From Mnemiopsis leidyi (Eukaryota > Ctenophora > Tentaculata > Lobata > Bolinopsidae): a stretch of DNA of 24,716 nt. The DNA lies in assembly GCA_000226015.1 (NCBI GenBank), contig JH152817.1, positions 98,828 through 123,543 on the forward strand, given 5' to 3'. Below are positions 1 to 9,083 of this stretch, piece by piece (position 1 is the first letter of the stretch; every line of letters begins with the position of its first letter). A program made the translations under genes and the position numbers. Below the pieces are notes generated by a model. The model ran no database searches. It was not told the DNA's origin and saw nothing but the letters and a program-made list of their open reading frames with translations.

Positions 1-104
1 AATACCCCAAATGACCCTTACGTCAAACTCAGTGTCCTTTTCGGAGTCTAGCTAGGATCCCTTCCTAGTGGTTAAATACTTGATGGAGAGTTATTCCCGT
101 ATGC

Positions 105-241
105 ATGCTTAACTTCTTGTTATTGGCACTTGGCTGCGGCTTTGTCAACAAGTGCTAGGCAAGAAGGCGGGCCGCAGCACTCTTGTTGTGGACATTATGG
201 GGACCTCACCACCTTGGTCCCGGGAAGCATTTCTTGGATCT
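105..241 (+). other. candidate 5' coding sequence of the SLC35F6-like gene, frame interrupted
   Basis: An ATG at 105-107 opens a short hydrophobic stretch (MLNFLLLALGCGFVNK) that resembles the first membrane helix at the N-terminus of SLC35F6 proteins, but it stops at a TAG within 20 codons. A second frame is open through about 241, contains SREAFLGS, and ends at a good donor (GGATCT followed by GTAAGC) in phase 0. That phase fits the exon starting at 406. The two frames could be joined only by removing about 26 bases, too short for a normal intron. A frameshift, an assembly error or an unrecognised exon structure is therefore possible. The assignment rests on resemblance and phase, not on an alignment. 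Confidence 0.3.
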
Positions 242-405
242 GTAAGCAACATGACGATGATGACTTGGATCCAGAGTCTGTCCTGTTCTGATGTCAAAGA
301 TTTACTCATTCTTGCGAATGAATATAACTATTAACTAATAACCTGTTTGTGTCTGTATGATAATTAGTTTGTGTTATTTTGACATTTTATTGTAACAAAT
401 ATCAG

Positions 406-936
406 GCGATACTAATGTTTATCGGAGAATCTGGTTGTCTGGCTGTGTACCACCTGACTGTTTTTATCGCCAAACGAAAGGGTGAAGAACCTCAAGTTGC
501 TGGCGAGGGATTCAAACCCTATTTTCTAGTGATTCCTGCCTTGTGCGATTTAACTGCTACCAGTATGCTTTACCTGGGACTGAGTCTTACATACGCTAGT
601 GTCGCTCAAATGATGAGGGGTAAGTTAGAATTGTTCAGCTAGAATCAGCAACCTTCAGAAACCTTAATATCAGACTTCCATTCTTCTTGAACCTTTTCTA
701 CCCTTGCTTCTGACCAAATAATTTAATTCATTAGTCGCATGAAATAACATTAATATCCCGTGCTGGTAAAGTCCCCGATAAAAACCACGCTGCCTCCCCA
801 GGAGCAGTAATAATATTTACTGGGCTGCTGGCGAGAGTCGCGCTAAAGCAGAAGTTCGAGAGACACAACATCCTTGGCATGTTCATCATCGTTATAGGAC
901 TCGTCTACGTGGGGTGCTCACAGACATTGCCTTTCT
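406..936 (+). CDS. SLC35F6-like drug/metabolite transporter, partial (two exons)
   Basis: Exon 406-619 has an acceptor after ATCAG and a donor GGTAAG in phase 1. It reads into exon 802-936, which has acceptor CTCCCCAG and donor GTGAGT. The product contains MFIGESGCLAVYHL, PALCDLTATSMLYLGLS, QMMRGAVIIFTGL and IIVIGLVYVG. These match in order the helices and loop motifs of the first EamA-like half of SLC35F6, a membrane protein reported in lysosome and mitochondria in mammals. The family is normally about 370 residues. Only about 115 are encoded here, and no exon for the second EamA half was found before the next gene's exons near 1303. It is either a truncated copy (pseudogene) or a gene broken by rearrangement. 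Family assignment is fairly secure; functionality is doubtful. Confidence 0.65.
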
Positions 937-1302
937 GTGAGTTTCATACTTTTTTACAATTTAACCTTTATTTGAATACTTTTGTATTTCTGCAACTTTC
1001 GTTGCAGCATAGGTAGGATTATATATATATGTATATATCACGGGCCCAACACTCCATTTCTACTGATTTTAACCTCAATAAACGTATTTTATTTGTAGTG
1101 TTGAAATAGTGTTGAAATAGTTTATGTCCATTGGTGTCTTTCTGCCGCACGAATAAGAACTTTAAATTCCCCTTATAAGATACCAAACAAAATGTGGTTT
1201 ATCTGGTAGCGGACCCAGCTGACGACGACTAACACATGTTTATTGAAAGCTTCTCCAAAATCTAAACTCGTATCTATTTATGTCTATCAACCCCCCTACA
1301 AG
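937..1302. other. non-coding stretch after the SLC35F6-like exons
   Basis: No convincing exon is visible here. The stretch holds an AT dinucleotide run at 1021-1038 and a small direct repeat of GTGTTGAAATA near 1100-1121. The second half of SLC35F6 would be expected here if the gene were intact, and it is missing. Confidence 0.5.
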
Positions 1303-1523
1303 TTAAACAATGTTGCCATTTGGGCCCTTCGAGCCACAATGGCGAGGTACAGGAAAGAATTGAGGAAATAGATATTCAAGTATTGCTTTATTGATCCAAA
1401 AAAGTGGTGTCCCGTATTCAAGTGATAACAATTTTTTTACAGGGTATTGATAAAAGCTGGATTGGATAATTTTAAATCAGAAAGTCTGTCAGACACAAGT
1501 GTTGCTGTCATAGAGCTGGCTGG
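1303..1523 (+). CDS. upstream exons of the cyclase-homology gene
   Basis: Exon 1443-1523 follows a strong acceptor (run of T, then ACAG) and ends at GTGCGT. It is open only in the frame that enters and leaves in phase 2, encoding VLIKAGLDNF and then SDTSVAVIELAG. Phase 2 is exactly what the exon at 7390 needs, and joining them gives VAVIELAGLTQAL, which reads like the first strand and helix of class III cyclases. A 44-nt exon at 1303-1346 (NNVAIWALRATMA, ending in phase 2 at GTACAG) may precede it; its acceptor CTACAAG is weak. The true 5' end was not found. The exon at 1443 is moderately supported, the one at 1303 weakly. Confidence 0.42.
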
Positions 1524-1920
1524 GTGCGTTTGTACTTTACTTTAACTTTACTTCAACTTCGATAAAGGAAAAAAAACGACAGAAATTAAGTAACATTATG
1601 AGATATATCGAAACAATTTGGCTTCTACAAGAAAGACGCAACTTCAAGCATGACATGTTATAATCAAATAATAGCCGTTTTCATTTTTGTTACACTCTCT
1701 CAATTTGAACAATTGTCGCTCTAATAAGGGGTTAACAATTATGGTTATTGAAAGATTGCTGATTCATATGATCAACTCACAATTAATATGTACCAGACAT
1801 CATATCAGTCTAGCGGAAAGTTCATTTTAGGTTTTAATCAAGATCTCTCTAATTGCTGCTCTTAGGTCGCTCTTCATTTTCATTTTATACGCTAGTGAAC
1901 GGCTGGATTCCCCCTCCGTC

Positions 1921-4900
1921 TTAGACCTCTTCAATATCCGCCTCTGTTGGAGCAGAGTGCCTTAATAAAGAAAGTGTCTTGCGTCGGGCTCCATGTGATG
2001 GTGTATTGGTTGCTTCGGAAACCTCTTCTTTTTTCCAAACCGGTTTTTTATTCACATTGATGCTGGCTTCACCATAATGTTTCAATAAAAGCGTGTTTCC
2101 AATGAACAATGAAAACATAAACACTGTTGCCGCTATCACCAAGATTTCCTCGAGATCAGTACGTTTTTCTCTAGTTATCCAAAATGTTGTCGTTGCTGCC
2201 ATCCAACAAAACGATCCAAAAGCCCCGATTTTGAAGGCCTGCCTATGAAATCGGTTGCGTAAAATATTTATCTTTTTAGGTTGTAATGTGTACGCAAGTA
2301 GAGTTAATACCATAGTGGAATACACAAGAAGAACTAGATACATCCAGCCTTGGTACTTGAAAAAATTGGACTTCATTCCGCAGGGATAATACTGCTCAAT
2401 GATGATGGCCCCCACAACCCCCTCAATGAAAAATAGCATAGAAAATATCGTCATTACTTTTGACGTTCGTAGAGAGGAATAGGTGACTTCAGCAGGAGTA
2501 GTGATGTATGCAATTGGCTCTCGCAAGGAGATAAAAAATACGTCCCTAAAGCTAAAGAGCATGAGTGAGACCACTTGATCCACTTTAAACTTGGTCAATT
2601 CTTCTGTTAGATTTCGGAGACTCACATTTTCTTGGTTCATTGACAAGCAGTTACGTGAAAACAAAATTAGGACCACAATAGCAATGTAGCCCACTATTAA
2701 CAAAGGATTTTGGGTTGAGTGAATTAGTGCTGCGAAAAAGAAAATCCTTGCTGGAACCATCATCATATAAATAAGGTACAAGGAATAATGGGCCACCAAG
2801 GACATTGGAGGTGTAGCTGGGTCTAGTTTACGAAACGATCTTTCAATGCCGACCATGAAAGCTGGGATCCTAAAGAAAGTTACAATTACAGAATAAAGTT
2901 GAATTGTTGAGATGCAGGAGTCTGATACCCCGAATAGGTTTTCCGAGCATCCAAAGTGCTCTGTGGGGAAGTCGAAGTTTTTTGTGCTGCTTGCTAAACA
3001 AGATAGTTCAATTTTAGCCATGTTGTCGTTGATGTTATTCCAATTGATTTGGAGGAGGTAAAACTGAATCAGTAACTCGGGAATCTGTTCCAAGATCATA
3101 TGATACTGCCGGTGGGATATTTGGTTAGCCTTATGTAGGAAGATCTCTCTTATGTTGGTGGGGAAATGTGTTAAAACAAGGAGACGGTCAATAGCTGGAC
3201 GCAGCATGATAATCGAAAGCATGTTAAACGAGAGTGATCTGAAATACCGTTTGGATTTGTCACCCTTTACTTGGAACGGCCAGAGGAACTGTAGACTTTG
3301 TTTAAAACCCCATCTAAAACTGTGGTATGTATGAAGATTTGAATGTGTCAGCCAGTCTTGGGGAGTCACTTCAGCTCTACGAAGGATGTGCCGTAGATGA
3401 TTCTTTTCATAACGGTACAATGATTCATGACTTCTCAAATTCTCTTGGATCAGTGAAACTATCACAAGTCCAATCATGAAAATTCCAAGTTTAGGTGAAA
3501 ATCCTTGCCATGTTTGGTATCCAACAATGGCGTCAGAAATAAAATCTGATATATGGACCCCTATGAACCAGAAACAGGGGATGATGGAAAACGTTCGACG
3601 TGCAGTGCAGTCGTGCAATATCTTTGTCATCCCAAATAAGTGGGAAAGCTTCCTATCAGTCCTGTTTATTTTGAATCTTAAAAGTGATTGCAAACTAGTT
3701 CCCTCGTTAAAATAAATTGCGAGTATGCTATTTGCTATTAATTGAGAATCGCTGCAGTCTCCCAGCACCATGTTTCTTTCTGGCGTTTTCTTCAGGGCGA
3801 GTTGCGTGATAAGTTCTTTAAACATGATGTAATTGTTGTGCTTAAGGGATTGTTTCAAGAAATCCTTTGTATTGACCGTACATTCATTATTTAACTGCAG
3901 ACAGAAGAACACGATCTTGAGCATTTTGATAACGAACTCATCTCCGCTCGTGCTATTTTGATTTTTGTGAAAGATGAGATTTTGGATTGATACTTCTAAG
4001 ACATGCTGTTCTAAGAAAACATATGTCAAGCGTTTATCATAGACATACTGCTGAAGGCCTTTTACTATAGTGTTATACAAAGCTTTGCAGAGATTTTTCT
4101 GTGAATCTGTGAGATGGATACTCTCTTTAAGCTTTCCTAAATAATTCAAAAGAGGTGGATCATCGTGCACCATTAATTTCCTCAATGCGGGGATGAACTC
4201 CAGACTTGCAATGTGATTTGTCAAATACTTCTCTGATAGCGTTTCAAGAAGATTTATATCTTCACTTTTATTGATCTTTCGAGAGTGCCTTTTTTCTTCG
4301 ACAACACTTCTCAAGATGTTGAATATTGAGGCCTTTTCATTTGCATCACCGGTTCTTACATCGTTGATATCGATGTTCTCTTGAGCCAAAAGAAAAATTG
4401 CGATTTCAAATGATCTCTTTTCAATTGCCATCTCAAGAGGCATTTTGCCATTGTACTTTTTGTTCAGATCGATATTTGTTCTACTACAAAGCAATCGCAA
4501 TGAATCGTGCCTCTCAAAAAGAACTGCGTAATGAACCACAGACAATCCCTCTCTATCTCTAATATTCACGTCAACGTCAGAATTTCTATCAAGCAGTGAT
4601 TCGATAAATTCATTATTATTTTCTTCGACAGCTATGTGAAGCAAGGTCTTTCCTTCCAGGAGAAGAGCATTGATACTATTCAAGTAGACTCCACGGCAGT
4701 TATATAGAAGTAGTAGAATTGCTTGGGGGAAGTCCTTCTGTTGAAGTGCAATATCAAAAGGAGTTCGTCCTTGAGAATCTCTGCGGTTCATAATGCCGGG
4801 TATGGAACAAAGTTTCTTCAAAGTTGTCCAGTTCTTTTCTTCTACAGCAAGGTGCAAAAGAGTTTTTCTGTCCCTGAATGCCTGATTTATGTACCTCAAT

Positions 4901-6780
4901 CCTGGTCCCGGAAGTTGGTAAAGATAAAGCAACATTTTAAGAGGACCAAATTCTGCAGCCAAGTCAAACGGTGTCTTATTTTGATCGTTTTTGATGTTTT
5001 TTGCTCCAGGAAGGCGACAAAGACGTCTAATTTCTTTCTCGTTCTTGCTGAGAACTGCCATATGGAGTAGCGTATTTCCACCTGCTAACTTTGCGTTGAC
5101 TGTTAGTTTTGAGGTTTTACGTGCTAATGCAAGTAGAAAGGGATAGTTGTTTGCATCACTAGATAAAACTTCTAAACCATTTGAATGAGCATTGCTTCTA
5201 TGCCAAAAGTCAACTTCCTTCTGCTTATAAAACAGCATTATCATTTCCTTGTTTTTATTAATGGCGGCCAAATCAAATGGAGTGTAACCTTCATCGTTTT
5301 CGATGATTTTAGTTTTAAGGGTAGTAAGATATCTCAAAGCCACTTTATCTTGACAAAGAACGGCCATATGTAGGAGAGTATTCCCGTTGTAAAATTGTAT
5401 ATCGGGATCCATGTGAACAATCTTTGATGCTAATTGAAGGATCAAAGGATAGTTTTCTTCATCTTTAGATAGAATGTACAATGGGGTTAAACCATCATTG
5501 TTTTCAATCATTACGTTAGCTCCCTCTTGAGTAGTCAACAACTCATATAAGTTGGAATTTCTGTTTAGAGAAGCATAATGAATGGCCGTATTGCCAGAAA
5601 TGTCGCTAGCGTTGATATCAACCCCATCATGTTTCAACAATCTCTCTGTTGCATGTATATTATTGTTCTCAACTGCTATATGAAGCAATGTTTTACCTAG
5701 CCTGAATTTATGATTTATATCAATCAGACACGTTCCTATCAGACTGTGAAGACATAATAAAAATGATAGAGGACATGTGTCTGACTCAGCTGCCAAATCA
5801 AATGGAGTTTTTCCGGACTTGTTTTTTATATTTTTTGCTCCTGGAATGCTGCAAAGATATGACTTGGCTTCTTCGTTTTCTGTGATGACTGCCATGTGAA
5901 GGAGCGTGAGACCTTCTTGGTATTGTTTGTTAACATCTAGCTTCGGCATTTTACATGCCAGCATTAATCCTATTTGGAAACGATCCTTGCTTTTAACGGC
6001 TATATCCAAAGGAGTCTGACCTTTGTTATTCTTAATCATCAGATCGATATCTTTGCGTTGAAGTAGAACTTCTGTTGTTTCAACCTTGCCGTTTCTGACT
6101 GCATAATGAAGGGCAGTTTCACCAAAATAAGAAACATTCCTAAAGTTGATATCGACACGTTTAAAGCCGATTAGACAGTTCAGGGTTCTGACCCGACCAA
6201 ACCACGTTGCCACAAGCAGTGGTGAGCTTCCTGTTACTGATGGCAAATTAACGTCAATGCCTTCTTGTCGACATAAATAGTCCACCACTACAGCGTTGCC
6301 ATTTTTTACTGCCATTGACAGCGCCGTTGCGCCGGCGTTGTCTACTGCATTTAATTCAATGCCAGTAGCTGCTGCTAGAATTTTTAAGGTTTCTAGGTGG
6401 TTAAGATAGGCTGCTATCATGAAGGGTGTCTCACCCCTACCGTCTCTCTTATTTACATCTACTCCCTTGATACCACAGAGAACTCTGGCTATTGCAGGTT
6501 GGCCCTCGCGAGCTGCAATGCAAAGTGGCGAGGCTCCGTTTTTGTCCACTGCATTGACATCTATTGAGGGTAATTGACAGAGATATTTGGCGATGTCTGT
6601 GAAACCAAATGTGATGGCGGCTCCCAGTGGTGTGTCTCCCCATTCGTCGCCCCTCCTGTTTAAGTCTACTGCCCCTCCATTTGCCACCAGACAATCTTCA
6701 GCACTTAAAAGTTTGACTGCATCGAGGTCATCTCTTCCGATGGCTGCAAACAATCTTTCCTGATCGCTTAAGTTAGTCAT
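1921..6780 (-). CDS. intronless ankyrin-repeat / XK-related membrane protein, 1619 aa
   Basis: A single uninterrupted reading frame starts at ATG 6780 (an in-frame TGA lies just upstream, and a TTACAG acceptor-like site suggests a 5'UTR intron) and stops at TAA 1921. Residues about 10-800 hold roughly 22 ankyrin repeats with GxTPLxxA and LLHxAV signatures. A charged linker follows to about 1060. Residues about 1060-1565 contain many hydrophobic helices and XK-family marks: SDFISDAIVGYQ in the first helix (about 1082), EQIPELLIQFYLLQ (about 1235, like the APQLLLQLYIL motif of XKR proteins), and a later FRKLDPATPPMSL segment followed by an aromatic helix and PARIF. Some XK-related proteins (Xkr4, Xkr8, Xkr9) are phospholipid scramblases opened by caspase cleavage. 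Here the ankyrin array may be the sensing or anchoring part, by analogy with other ankyrin-membrane proteins; that is inference. The gene lies antisense within a 5.9-kb intron of the cyclase-homology gene. Confidence 0.8.
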   Translation of the reverse strand: MTNLSDQERLFAAIGRDDLDAVKLLSAEDCLVANGGAVDLNRRGDEWGDTPLGAAITFGFTDIAKYLCQLPSIDVNAVDKNGASPLCIAAREGQPAIARVLCGIKGVDVNKRDGRGETPFMIAAYLNHLETLKILAAATGIELNAVDNAGATALSMAVKNGNAVVVDYLCRQEGIDVNLPSVTGSSPLLVATWFGRVRTLNCLIGFKRVDINFRNVSYFGETALHYAVRNGKVETTEVLLQRKDIDLMIKNNKGQTPLDIAVKSKDRFQIGLMLACKMPKLDVNKQYQEGLTLLHMAVITENEEAKSYLCSIPGAKNIKNKSGKTPFDLAAESDTCPLSFLLCLHSLIGTCLIDINHKFRLGKTLLHIAVENNNIHATERLLKHDGVDINASDISGNTAIHYASLNRNSNLYELLTTQEGANVMIENNDGLTPLYILSKDEENYPLILQLASKIVHMDPDIQFYNGNTLLHMAVLCQDKVALRYLTTLKTKIIENDEGYTPFDLAAINKNKEMIMLFYKQKEVDFWHRSNAHSNGLEVLSSDANNYPFLLALARKTSKLTVNAKLAGGNTLLHMAVLSKNEKEIRRLCRLPGAKNIKNDQNKTPFDLAAEFGPLKMLLYLYQLPGPGLRYINQAFRDRKTLLHLAVEEKNWTTLKKLCSIPGIMNRRDSQGRTPFDIALQQKDFPQAILLLLYNCRGVYLNSINALLLEGKTLLHIAVEENNNEFIESLLDRNSDVDVNIRDREGLSVVHYAVLFERHDSLRLLCSRTNIDLNKKYNGKMPLEMAIEKRSFEIAIFLLAQENIDINDVRTGDANEKASIFNILRSVVEEKRHSRKINKSEDINLLETLSEKYLTNHIASLEFIPALRKLMVHDDPPLLNYLGKLKESIHLTDSQKNLCKALYNTIVKGLQQYVYDKRLTYVFLEQHVLEVSIQNLIFHKNQNSTSGDEFVIKMLKIVFFCLQLNNECTVNTKDFLKQSLKHNNYIMFKELITQLALKKTPERNMVLGDCSDSQLIANSILAIYFNEGTSLQSLLRFKINRTDRKLSHLFGMTKILHDCTARRTFSIIPCFWFIGVHISDFISDAIVGYQTWQGFSPKLGIFMIGLVIVSLIQENLRSHESLYRYEKNHLRHILRRAEVTPQDWLTHSNLHTYHSFRWGFKQSLQFLWPFQVKGDKSKRYFRSLSFNMLSIIMLRPAIDRLLVLTHFPTNIREIFLHKANQISHRQYHMILEQIPELLIQFYLLQINWNNINDNMAKIELSCLASSTKNFDFPTEHFGCSENLFGVSDSCISTIQLYSVIVTFFRIPAFMVGIERSFRKLDPATPPMSLVAHYSLYLIYMMMVPARIFFFAALIHSTQNPLLIVGYIAIVVLILFSRNCLSMNQENVSLRNLTEELTKFKVDQVVSLMLFSFRDVFFISLREPIAYITTPAEVTYSSLRTSKVMTIFSMLFFIEGVVGAIIIEQYYPCGMKSNFFKYQGWMYLVLLVYSTMVLTLLAYTLQPKKINILRNRFHRQAFKIGAFGSFCWMAATTTFWITREKRTDLEEILVIAATVFMFSLFIGNTLLLKHYGEASINVNKKPVWKKEEVSEATNTPSHGARRKTLSLLRHSAPTEADIEEV

Positions 6781-7389
6781 AGCAGTGGCACGACTTCATG
6801 CCTGTAACAATAACATATATTTGACGGTTCGTTTATCAATTATCATTAAAATAGTTAACGTTGGTTATTGACCGCGATTATCAAAAGTTGCTTTTAGTGA
6901 TGTGAAGTAAATAGATGTTAAGTTAGTAAAGTAAATTGATTTTTCATTAATCGGCAACCTCATTTATTTTTTATGAATCCCTTGATCTGTCAACGATACT
7001 AAGCTCACTAAGGACTTAGATGAAATAATGTAATACAATTTTAACAAAGCCATACTATGCATTGGGAGAAATGAAAATGTTAAACCTTGATCTCTGGAAA
7101 CATTCCGCTGGGAAGTATTTTGATAAAAGTTTCTGTAATTTGATAGCAATTAACGAGTATTGCTCACTTCGATTGGATTTGAACTTTGAGATGATGGATT
7201 TGATTGCCATCAGACCATCAAGAGGAACTAACAAAGTAAGCCACCTAGTATATTTATATTTGTCGCTCCTCTAAATACCTTGCCTTCTGTATGCTTAAGC
7301 TCCAGTCTGAGTAGAAAAAAGTTTAATTAAGGGGCAATTTTTGTATCCCTCTCAAGGAGTCAAGGCGGTTTCTTCATCTTCTGTTTCAG
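6781..7389. other. 5' flank of the ANK-XK gene, within the host intron
   Basis: AT-rich DNA that should contain the promoter and any 5'UTR intron of the minus-strand ANK-XK gene. An acceptor-like site (minus strand TTGTTACAG) ends at about 6802. A plus-strand open stretch to 7235 ends at a good GTAAG donor, but its phase does not fit the exon at 7390. I do not call it coding. Confidence 0.4.
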
Positions 7390-8420
7390 GTTGACTCAAG
7401 CATTGGCCTCACCACACGGCAAGACTATACAACAGGTGGTTGGTCTGGAAACCAAGTTTAGAAATATCTTGGACCACGTGGCACATGGCACCAAGTTTTA
7501 CTTTGTGAGTCTATTTTTAGCGACAAAACCTTTTTCCAGTACTTCAGTTGCACTAAGTCCAACAGGCAATTCCCTGAAAGTCTAAAAATAGAAATAACTG
7601 TTAATCAGTCAGCTCAAGAAACTCACCATAACACTATATTTCTGCAGGGACAGGGACAAAAGATCCGGCGTGTATGGGTGTGTAGTCGAGTCACGGAGAG
7701 TCAGTCCTCGGATCACCTGGGAACGATCAAAATCGTCGAGAAGATCATTCAGAAGATGATTCCGGAGATAGCTAATGCTGGACTTGCAGATGCGAACGTG
7801 TGTCTTAAAGCTGGCATGCACTCTGGTTTGTGTTTTTACGCATTGTTTGTTAGTTGTGAGTCTGAAAATGACAGTGCTGAGTGCACTGAGTGCATGCTTA
7901 ACTGAAACTGGAAGTATCATGATAGCATAATATTATTGGCCATGCCATATTTGCCCAACATCAAAACTTACCCAGAGAATGACACGTCAAATGTATGCAC
8001 GAACTGACACACAATGTTTGTCACACATTACTTACGCTACAACTTACAGTTAAACTTCAGGTACGATAAACACAGGTCTGCTCGGTAAAGGGGAGGACAC
8101 CGCCCCCAAATTTGCTTTCCTGGGAGTTTACGACGAAGCAGACACACTCTGCTCTCTAAGTCAAGGTGGGTTTTTGAACAACGACTGTACGTTTAGAACT
8201 GGTCTTGTGACTAAAATGGTAGTTTGAACTCTATAACTTTGAATTTAAAAAATTTTTTCCCTAGCTGAACTATTTTCGCACCCAATTGGTAAGGTAAGAA
8301 TATAGACTCAATGTGCTCGTAGGTTCAGAGATTCTGGTCAGTCCGCAAGCACATAAAGCAATACAAAGTGTCTCTGAAAAGGATATTGTCCTCGATTGGG
8401 GAGGAAAACAACAATATGAG
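7390..8420 (+). CDS. degenerate class III adenylate/guanylate cyclase-homology domain, 3' exon cluster
   Basis: Four exons join in consistent phase: 7390-7504, 7648-7825, 8061-8165 and 8323-8420. Each has a recognisable AG acceptor and GT donor. The spliced product reads LTQALASPHGKTIQQVV, then VCLKAGMHSGTINTGLLGKG, KFAFLGVYDEADTL and SEILVSPQAHKAIQ. This follows the class III cyclase order: the helix after the first strand, the I(G/R)IHxGxVxxGxVG segment, the FGDTVNxASR segment and the ILVSxxTxxxL segment. Residues normally needed for catalysis look substituted: the first metal Asp is Glu (IELAG), the GDAY motif is absent, and the Asn and Arg of the transition-state segment are missing. I infer a non-catalytic pseudocyclase. 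The 3' end is uncertain: it either reads through to a TAG at 8475-8477 or splices to an exon at 8536-8625. The nearest family member is unknown to me. Confidence 0.5.
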
Positions 8421-8953
8421 GTGAAGTCATCGTTACCAATTTATAAATTTTCAAACTTTATCAGCACTACAAATTAGATACTTTAATTCATTAATTCAGT
8501 GAGCGATTGATTACTGAGGGTATACATTAATTAAGGTGCACCAGGGCACAAGTCCTGGCGACCACCTTGATGTTAGATTTTTTAGTCCTTTTTATTATAG
8601 CCGGAGTCTAATCATGATCTGCTAATACTTTTCATATTTGAAGTAATTTTAACCTTGTTTGGCCTAAAGGCGATGAAGCAAGTGATATTTTTATTATTAT
8701 TATAATTATTTAGGCAGCGTCGATTGACAATTTCGTCTCAACTTCGTATTCCGATTTACAACTGGAACATTGTACTGAATCGAAACATGTTAAATACTGA
8801 ATGGAACTGATGTTAATTTTAAATAGAAAGACTATATGAGTGACTGACATGGTCCTGCTGGTAAAACTGGCCCAAGTTCTGATATTTGCTCTTCCAGCAG
8901 AGTGGTCAAGTACATGAAGCTTACTGTCTAACAGTGAAATCGGAGCCTAAAGC

Positions 8954-8997
8954 ATGAGCGTGCAAAAGGAGGCGAGCCAGGCTCTGGAGTTTTGTCG
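8954..8997 (+). CDS. candidate first coding exon, 14 codons
   Basis: ATG at 8954 opens MSVQKEASQALEFC and reaches a strong donor (GTCG followed by GTGAGC) in phase 2. The E2F-like palindrome lies about 70 bases downstream. A possible next exon follows the acceptor ATTACAG near 9148 and is open for about 20 codons, but it shows no recognisable domain. It could be the start of a plus-strand gene whose other exons I could not identify, or chance. Confidence 0.22.
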
Positions 8998-9067
8998 GTG
9001 AGCGCGGCAATGAACGTATTTGACACTATCAAAAGTACAAAACGTTAAATTTACTGTGACAGAAACT

Positions 9068-9083
9068 TTCCCGCGCGCGGGAA
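9068..9083. promoter_or_regulatory. perfect 16-bp palindrome with two overlapping E2F-type sites
   Basis: TTCCCGCGCGCGGGAA is its own reverse complement. With the T at 9067 it contains TTTCCCGC, a classic E2F consensus core, and the opposite half gives GCGGGAA. It stands out from the AT-rich surroundings and sits just downstream of a candidate first exon. Promoter function is inferred from the motif only. Confidence 0.35.

Noticed and set aside
1303-1380. Join of the SLC35F6-like exon at 936 to downstream exons as one fusion gene
   Set aside because: The phase-1 reading from 936 runs into stops or cannot enter the exon at 1443 in its only open frame.
4723-5070. Plus-strand open frame opposite the ankyrin coding region
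   Set aside because: Shadow of the ANK-XK frame; its repeats simply mirror the ankyrin codons.
7062-7235. Open frame ending at a strong GTAAG donor, upstream of the cyclase exons
   Set aside because: It leaves in phase 0, whereas the exon at 7390 must be entered in phase 2; there is no clear acceptor or family feature.
8534-8570. tRNA-like or structured RNA stem-loop
   Set aside because: Two nested stems only; no cloverleaf, A/B boxes or anticodon arm; may be part of an exon or a repeat.
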